Shown piece after piece: positions 58,001 to 64,000 of a stretch of DNA of 64,000 nucleotides. Position numbers and translations under genes: made by a program. Position 1 is the first letter of the stretch. Every line of letters begins with the position of its first letter. The stretch spans positions 62,001 through 126,000 of the forward strand of contig NZ_PPHG01000067.1 of the NCBI RefSeq assembly GCF_002904295.1. Reading direction: 5' to 3'. Origin of the DNA: Amycolatopsis sp. CA-128772 (GTDB lineage: Bacteria > Actinomycetota > Actinomycetes > Mycobacteriales > Pseudonocardiaceae). The notes under the pieces are model-generated. The model was not told where the DNA came from. It ran no database searches and worked only from the letters and a program-made list of their open reading frames with translations.

Positions 58001-59066
58001 ACAGCGACTGCCACCAGCCGTCCACCGCCGGGGGCTCGGCCACGTCGATGCGCTCGCCCGGGCGCGGGATCGCCAGCGGGAGGTCCGCCTCCTTCGCCTC
58101 GCTCCACACGCGGTCCGCCGGCTCGCCCCACGGGTGCATCGCCAGCTGGAACGTCGCCCAGTGCACCGGGACCAGCAGCTTCGCCCGGACGTCGAGGCCC
58201 GCCGCCACGCCTTCCTCCGGGGTCATGTGGATGTCCGGCCACTGCGGGGCGTACGCGCCGATCTGGATCAAGGCCGCGTCGAACGGGCCGTGCTCCGCGC
58301 CGATCGCCGCGAAACCGTCGAAGTAGCCCGTGTCGCCGCTGTAGAACACGCGGTGGTCCGGGCCCAGCAGGGCCCACGACGTCCACAGCGTGTCGTCGTT
58401 CGTGATGCCGCGGCCGGAGAAGTGCTGGGCCGGCGTCGCGATGAACCGGACGCCCGCCACCGTCGCCTCTTCGTTCCAGTCGAGCTCGATGATCCGGGAA
58501 GCCGGGACGTGCCAGCGCTCCAGATGCGCGCCCACCCCGAGCGGCACCAGGAACGGCGCCGAGGACGAACCGACCAGCGCGCGGACCGTGGCCAGGTCCA
58601 GGTGGTCGTAGTGGTCGTGCGAGATCACCACCGCGTCGATCCGGCCGAGCCCGGACAGCGGCACCGGCGGCTCGTGCAGCCGCCGCGGGCCGGCGAACGC
58701 CGCCGGTGACACGCGGTCGCTCCACACCGGGTCGAGCAGCACGCGGGCGCCGTCGAGTTCCACCAGCGTCGACGCGTGGCCGTACCAGGTCAGGTGCAGG
58801 CCGTCGGCGGAGTCGACCGGCGACGACACCACCAGCGGCACCGCGCCGGCCGGTTTGCGCAGCTCACGGTGCTCGCCGAAGAACATCTCGCGGAAGATGG
58901 TCCGCATCGACGACGCGGTCATCGGGTGCCGCGGCGCCGCGTTGCGGAACACCTTGCCGTCGAACTGCGGCGAGGTGCGGACCCGCTCGGCCCGGGCGCC
59001 GGTGGCCTTCGCGCCGAACGCCGCCGGGAGGTCCCGCAACCTGAGGGCTGCGAACGTCTTTTTCAT
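57999..59066 (-). CDS. MBL-fold metal-dependent hydrolase (NAPE-PLD/UlaG-like)
   Basis: 355 residues. Metal-binding VISHDHYDHLDLATV (HxHxDH), further His in PAQHFSGRG, Asp in VFYSGDTGYFDGF and a final His in LLVPVHWATFQLAMHPWGEP. Resembles NAPE-phospholipase-D-like proteins that cleave phosphodiester head groups. The N-terminal ~80 residues are an extension. Substrate unknown. Confidence 0.87.
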   Translation of the reverse strand: MKKTFAALRLRDLPAAFGAKATGARAERVRTSPQFDGKVFRNAAPRHPMTASSMRTIFREMFFGEHRELRKPAGAVPLVVSSPVDSADGLHLTWYGHASTLVELDGARVLLDPVWSDRVSPAAFAGPRRLHEPPVPLSGLGRIDAVVISHDHYDHLDLATVRALVGSSSAPFLVPLGVGAHLERWHVPASRIIELDWNEEATVAGVRFIATPAQHFSGRGITNDDTLWTSWALLGPDHRVFYSGDTGYFDGFAAIGAEHGPFDAALIQIGAYAPQWPDIHMTPEEGVAAGLDVRAKLLVPVHWATFQLAMHPWGEPADRVWSEAKEADLPLAIPRPGERIDVAEPPAVDGWWQSL

Positions 59067-59092
59067 AGCTCGGTCTTCCTCATGCCCCGAGT

Positions 59093-60109
59093 CTACGAAC
59101 GGTTCCTGAGAGGCGCCCCAGCTTCATGCAGGTGGGTGAGCGCCTGCCGGTAGGACTCGGCGAGGCTCGTCTCCAGGTAGGGAACGCCCAGCTCGGCGCA
59201 GTACGCCCGGACGATCGGCTGCGCCCGCCGCAGGTGCGGCGACGGCATGCTCGGGAACAGGTGGTGCTCGATCTGGTAGTTGAGGCCGCCGAGGGCGACG
59301 TCGGTGACGACGCCGCCGCGGACGTTGCGCGAGGTCAGCACCTGTTTGCGGAGGAAGTCGAGCTCGGGGCGCCCGGTCAGCGTCGGCATGCCCTTGTGGT
59401 TGGGCGCGAAGATCGATCCCATGTAGACACCCCACAGTCCCTGGTGGACGGCGAAGAACAGCAGCGCCATCCCGGGGGAGAGCACGGTCAGCAGCGCGCT
59501 GAAGTAGAGGACGAAGTGCCCGGCGAGCAACGCGGCCTCCACACCGCGGTGGCGCAGCCCCGGCTTGCGGACCGCGCGGACGCCGGACCAGTGCAGGTTC
59601 AGGCCCTCGAGCGTGAGCAGCGGGAAGAAGAGAAACGCCTGGTACCGCCCGATGAACCGGGGGACACCGCGGCTGGCGCGCGCCTGGTCCTTCGACCACA
59701 CGAGGATGTCCGGATCGACGTCGGGGTCGAGCTCTTCGTGGTTCGGGTTGGCGTGGTGGCGGGTGTGCTTGTCCATCCACCAGCCGTAGCTCATCCCGAT
59801 CCCGAGGTTCCCGGCGAGCATCCCGGCGATTTCGGTGGGCCGCCGTCGCCGGAACACCTGCTTGTGCGCGAGGTCGTGGGAGAGCAACGCGACCTGCCCG
59901 AACATGACCGCCATGAAGGCCGCGACGGCGAGCTGCCACCAGGAGTTCCCGAGCAGCGCGAAAGCAACCCACCCGGCGGCGAACAACCCGGTGACGACGG
60001 CGATCCGGGCCGCGTAGTACCCGGGCCGGCGGGCCATCAGGCCGGCGGCGGAGATGCGGTGGCTCAGCCGGGCGAAGTCGCTGCCGACGTGGTTCTCGGT
60101 GGTGGTCAC
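59093..60109 (-). CDS. Membrane fatty acid desaturase
   Basis: 338 residues. Three histidine boxes: SHDLAHKQVF, DKHTRHHANPNHEE and NYQIEHHLFPSMPSPHLR; four TM helices between and around them. The QIEHH form places it with front-end or DesA3-like acyl desaturases. It introduces a cis double bond into membrane acyl chains using a ferredoxin-type partner. GTG 60109 start. Confidence 0.9.
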   Translation of the reverse strand: MTTTENHVGSDFARLSHRISAAGLMARRPGYYAARIAVVTGLFAAGWVAFALLGNSWWQLAVAAFMAVMFGQVALLSHDLAHKQVFRRRRPTEIAGMLAGNLGIGMSYGWWMDKHTRHHANPNHEELDPDVDPDILVWSKDQARASRGVPRFIGRYQAFLFFPLLTLEGLNLHWSGVRAVRKPGLRHRGVEAALLAGHFVLYFSALLTVLSPGMALLFFAVHQGLWGVYMGSIFAPNHKGMPTLTGRPELDFLRKQVLTSRNVRGGVVTDVALGGLNYQIEHHLFPSMPSPHLRRAQPIVRAYCAELGVPYLETSLAESYRQALTHLHEAGAPLRNRS

Positions 60110-60217
60110 CCACCCGAGTCTCCGCGGTGCGGGCCGGTGCCGGAATGCGGTGCGCTCGAAGGACTTTCCGGGGGCCAGCCCTACCGGCCGCGCTGGTATA
60201 CGCGGCCGGCGGCAGCG

Positions 60218-62596
<2,379 letters not shown>

Positions 62597-62620
62597 CGGG
62601 GTCTCCAGCGTTCGTTCGGG

Positions 62621-62922
<302 letters not shown>

Positions 62923-62932
<10 letters not shown>

Positions 62933-64000
62933 GTCGGTTCCCCTTCCGTAGTGCGCCCGAGCACCGCCCGGGCCGCGATCGGGAGCAGCAGCAGCGTCAG
63001 CACGCCGGACAGCACGAGACCGCCGGTGCTGCCGGCCAGTTCGATCAAGGGCCCGCCCAGGGCGAGGCCCAGCGGGGCGGCCACCGTGGCGCCGGTCGTC
63101 CACAGCGTCACGACCTGCTGCTGTTCGCCGGGCGCCAGTCCGGATTGGAGGAAGTTGTAGGCGACCGGTGTGAACGGCGCGTACACCAGGCCGCCCAAGC
63201 CGAAGACGAGCAGGGCCACGGTGAGGTCGCCGGTGACCGCGAGCGCGATCGGGCACAGCGCCCACAGGCCGATGATCGCGACCAGCAGCGGCTGCTGCGG
63301 CAGGTTCCGCAACCGGCTGACCAGCGCGGCGCCGAGGAACGCGCCGGCCCCGAGCGCACCCCACAGCACCCCCAGACCGGACGCGCCGGCGTGCAGGGTC
63401 CCGCTCACGTACAGCGGGAGCGCGACTTCGACCGGCATGTACAGGAAGTTGAAGAAGAACTCGACCGCCAGCAGCCGCGCGGCGACCGGGCGGCGGCGCA
63501 GGATCCGCCAGCCCGACTCGTGGTCGCCCCCGTCGCGCAGGGCGTCACGGCCCTCGGTACCCCGGGGGACGCAGGCGAGCGTGGCGGCCAGCAGGACGAG
63601 CGCTCCGGCCGCGTCGGCGAAGAGCGCGAGGCCCGCGCCGGCCGTCGCCACGAGCACCCCGCCGAGCACCGGGCCGGCGATGAAGAGGGCGAAGGTCGTG
63701 TTGAGCCCGAGCAGGCCGTTGACCGAGAACCGGCCGGCCTCGCCCGCGGCCGACGTCGCCAGTACGCGGCGGCTGCTCGACCCGGCCAGCCGGAAGGTCG
63801 CGCCGAAGAAGAGGCCGGCGACGAGCACCGGCAGCGTGAGCCGGCCGGTGACGGCCAGGACGCCGAGGGTGGCGAAGGCCGCCGATCGCAGCACGCAGTC
63901 GGCGACGAGCAGCGTGCGCGGCGGCACCCGCACCCGGCCCAGGCCGATGGCCAGCGCCAGGACGGTGGACAGCACGAACGGCGCGGCTTCGACGAGCCCG
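62923..64000 (-). CDS. MFS transporter (partial, cut by window edge)
   Basis: The frame stays open to base 63999, so the N-terminus lies beyond the window. Visible are about ten hydrophobic spans, with FGATFRLAGSSSRRVLA near the left end of the product, FFFNFLYMPVEVALPLYVSG in the middle and LQSGLAPGEQQQVVTLWTTG in the second half. It resembles small-molecule exporters of the major facilitator superfamily (12-TM). Substrate unknown. Confidence 0.8.

Overview
The window is very GC-rich DNA with frequent GTG starts, ATGA/GTGA stop-start overlaps, F420-type oxidoreductases, a four-gene conservon and a KstR steroid regulon. This fits a Pseudonocardiales actinomycete, most likely Amycolatopsis or a close relative; the genus is inferred, not proven. 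I find no tRNA, rRNA, CRISPR array, replication origin or biosynthetic megasynthase.

Layout. 1-7.5 kb: end of a LuxR regulator, GabD2, a Pro-rich membrane protein, and a TetR regulator divergent from an acyl-CoA dehydrogenase/alpha-methylacyl-CoA racemase pair across a large perfect palindrome. 7.5-15.7 kb: housekeeping and envelope genes, namely a GNAT, a 55-residue membrane peptide, a lytic transglycosylase, an LprD-like/DUF3817 pair, an MFS exporter with its TetR and three matching operators, and an ActP-like symporter with DUF485. 16.7-22.5 kb: a conservon (sensor kinase, roadblock, DUF742, small GTPase). 22.7-29 kb: ArsR-AHSA1-DUF899 operon, fused isobutyryl-CoA mutase IcmF, a methyltransferase and an LLM oxidoreductase. 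29.1-30.5 kb: a decayed IS110 transposase plus a second, smaller remnant of the same type.

30.5-56.9 kb is largely steroid catabolism. KstR and the double-length FadE34 face each other across a promoter with KstR boxes. A SNF2 helicase/SWIM pair, an esterase and a WS/DGAT enzyme follow. A Ddn-like protein then sits divergent from chsE1-chsE2-chsH2-chsH1-ltp2, which removes the last propionyl unit of the side chain. A minus-strand operon kstD-kshA-(85-aa Cys-rich protein)-kshB-MaoC-riboflavin kinase opens ring B. A KstD-like flavoprotein and hsaA-hsaD-hsaC-hsaB run the other way and break down the aromatised ring. Six sites matching TnnAACnnGTTnnA at 6 to 8 of its 8 fixed positions lie in front of these units, so one TetR-type repressor probably controls them together.

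57-64 kb: an Rv1733c-like membrane protein, Smr protein, MBL hydrolase, fatty acid desaturase, UvrA-like ATPase, a short ORF that looks like an AraC regulator fused by deletion to the tail of a VOC protein, and an MFS transporter cut by the window edge.

Points of most interest: the Cys-rich protein embedded between KshA and KshB, the stand-alone riboflavin kinase in the same operon, an intergenic repeat family with 21-bp period at three places (one in a three-plus-three inverted array), the AraC-VOC deletion fusion, and several unusually clear operator sets.
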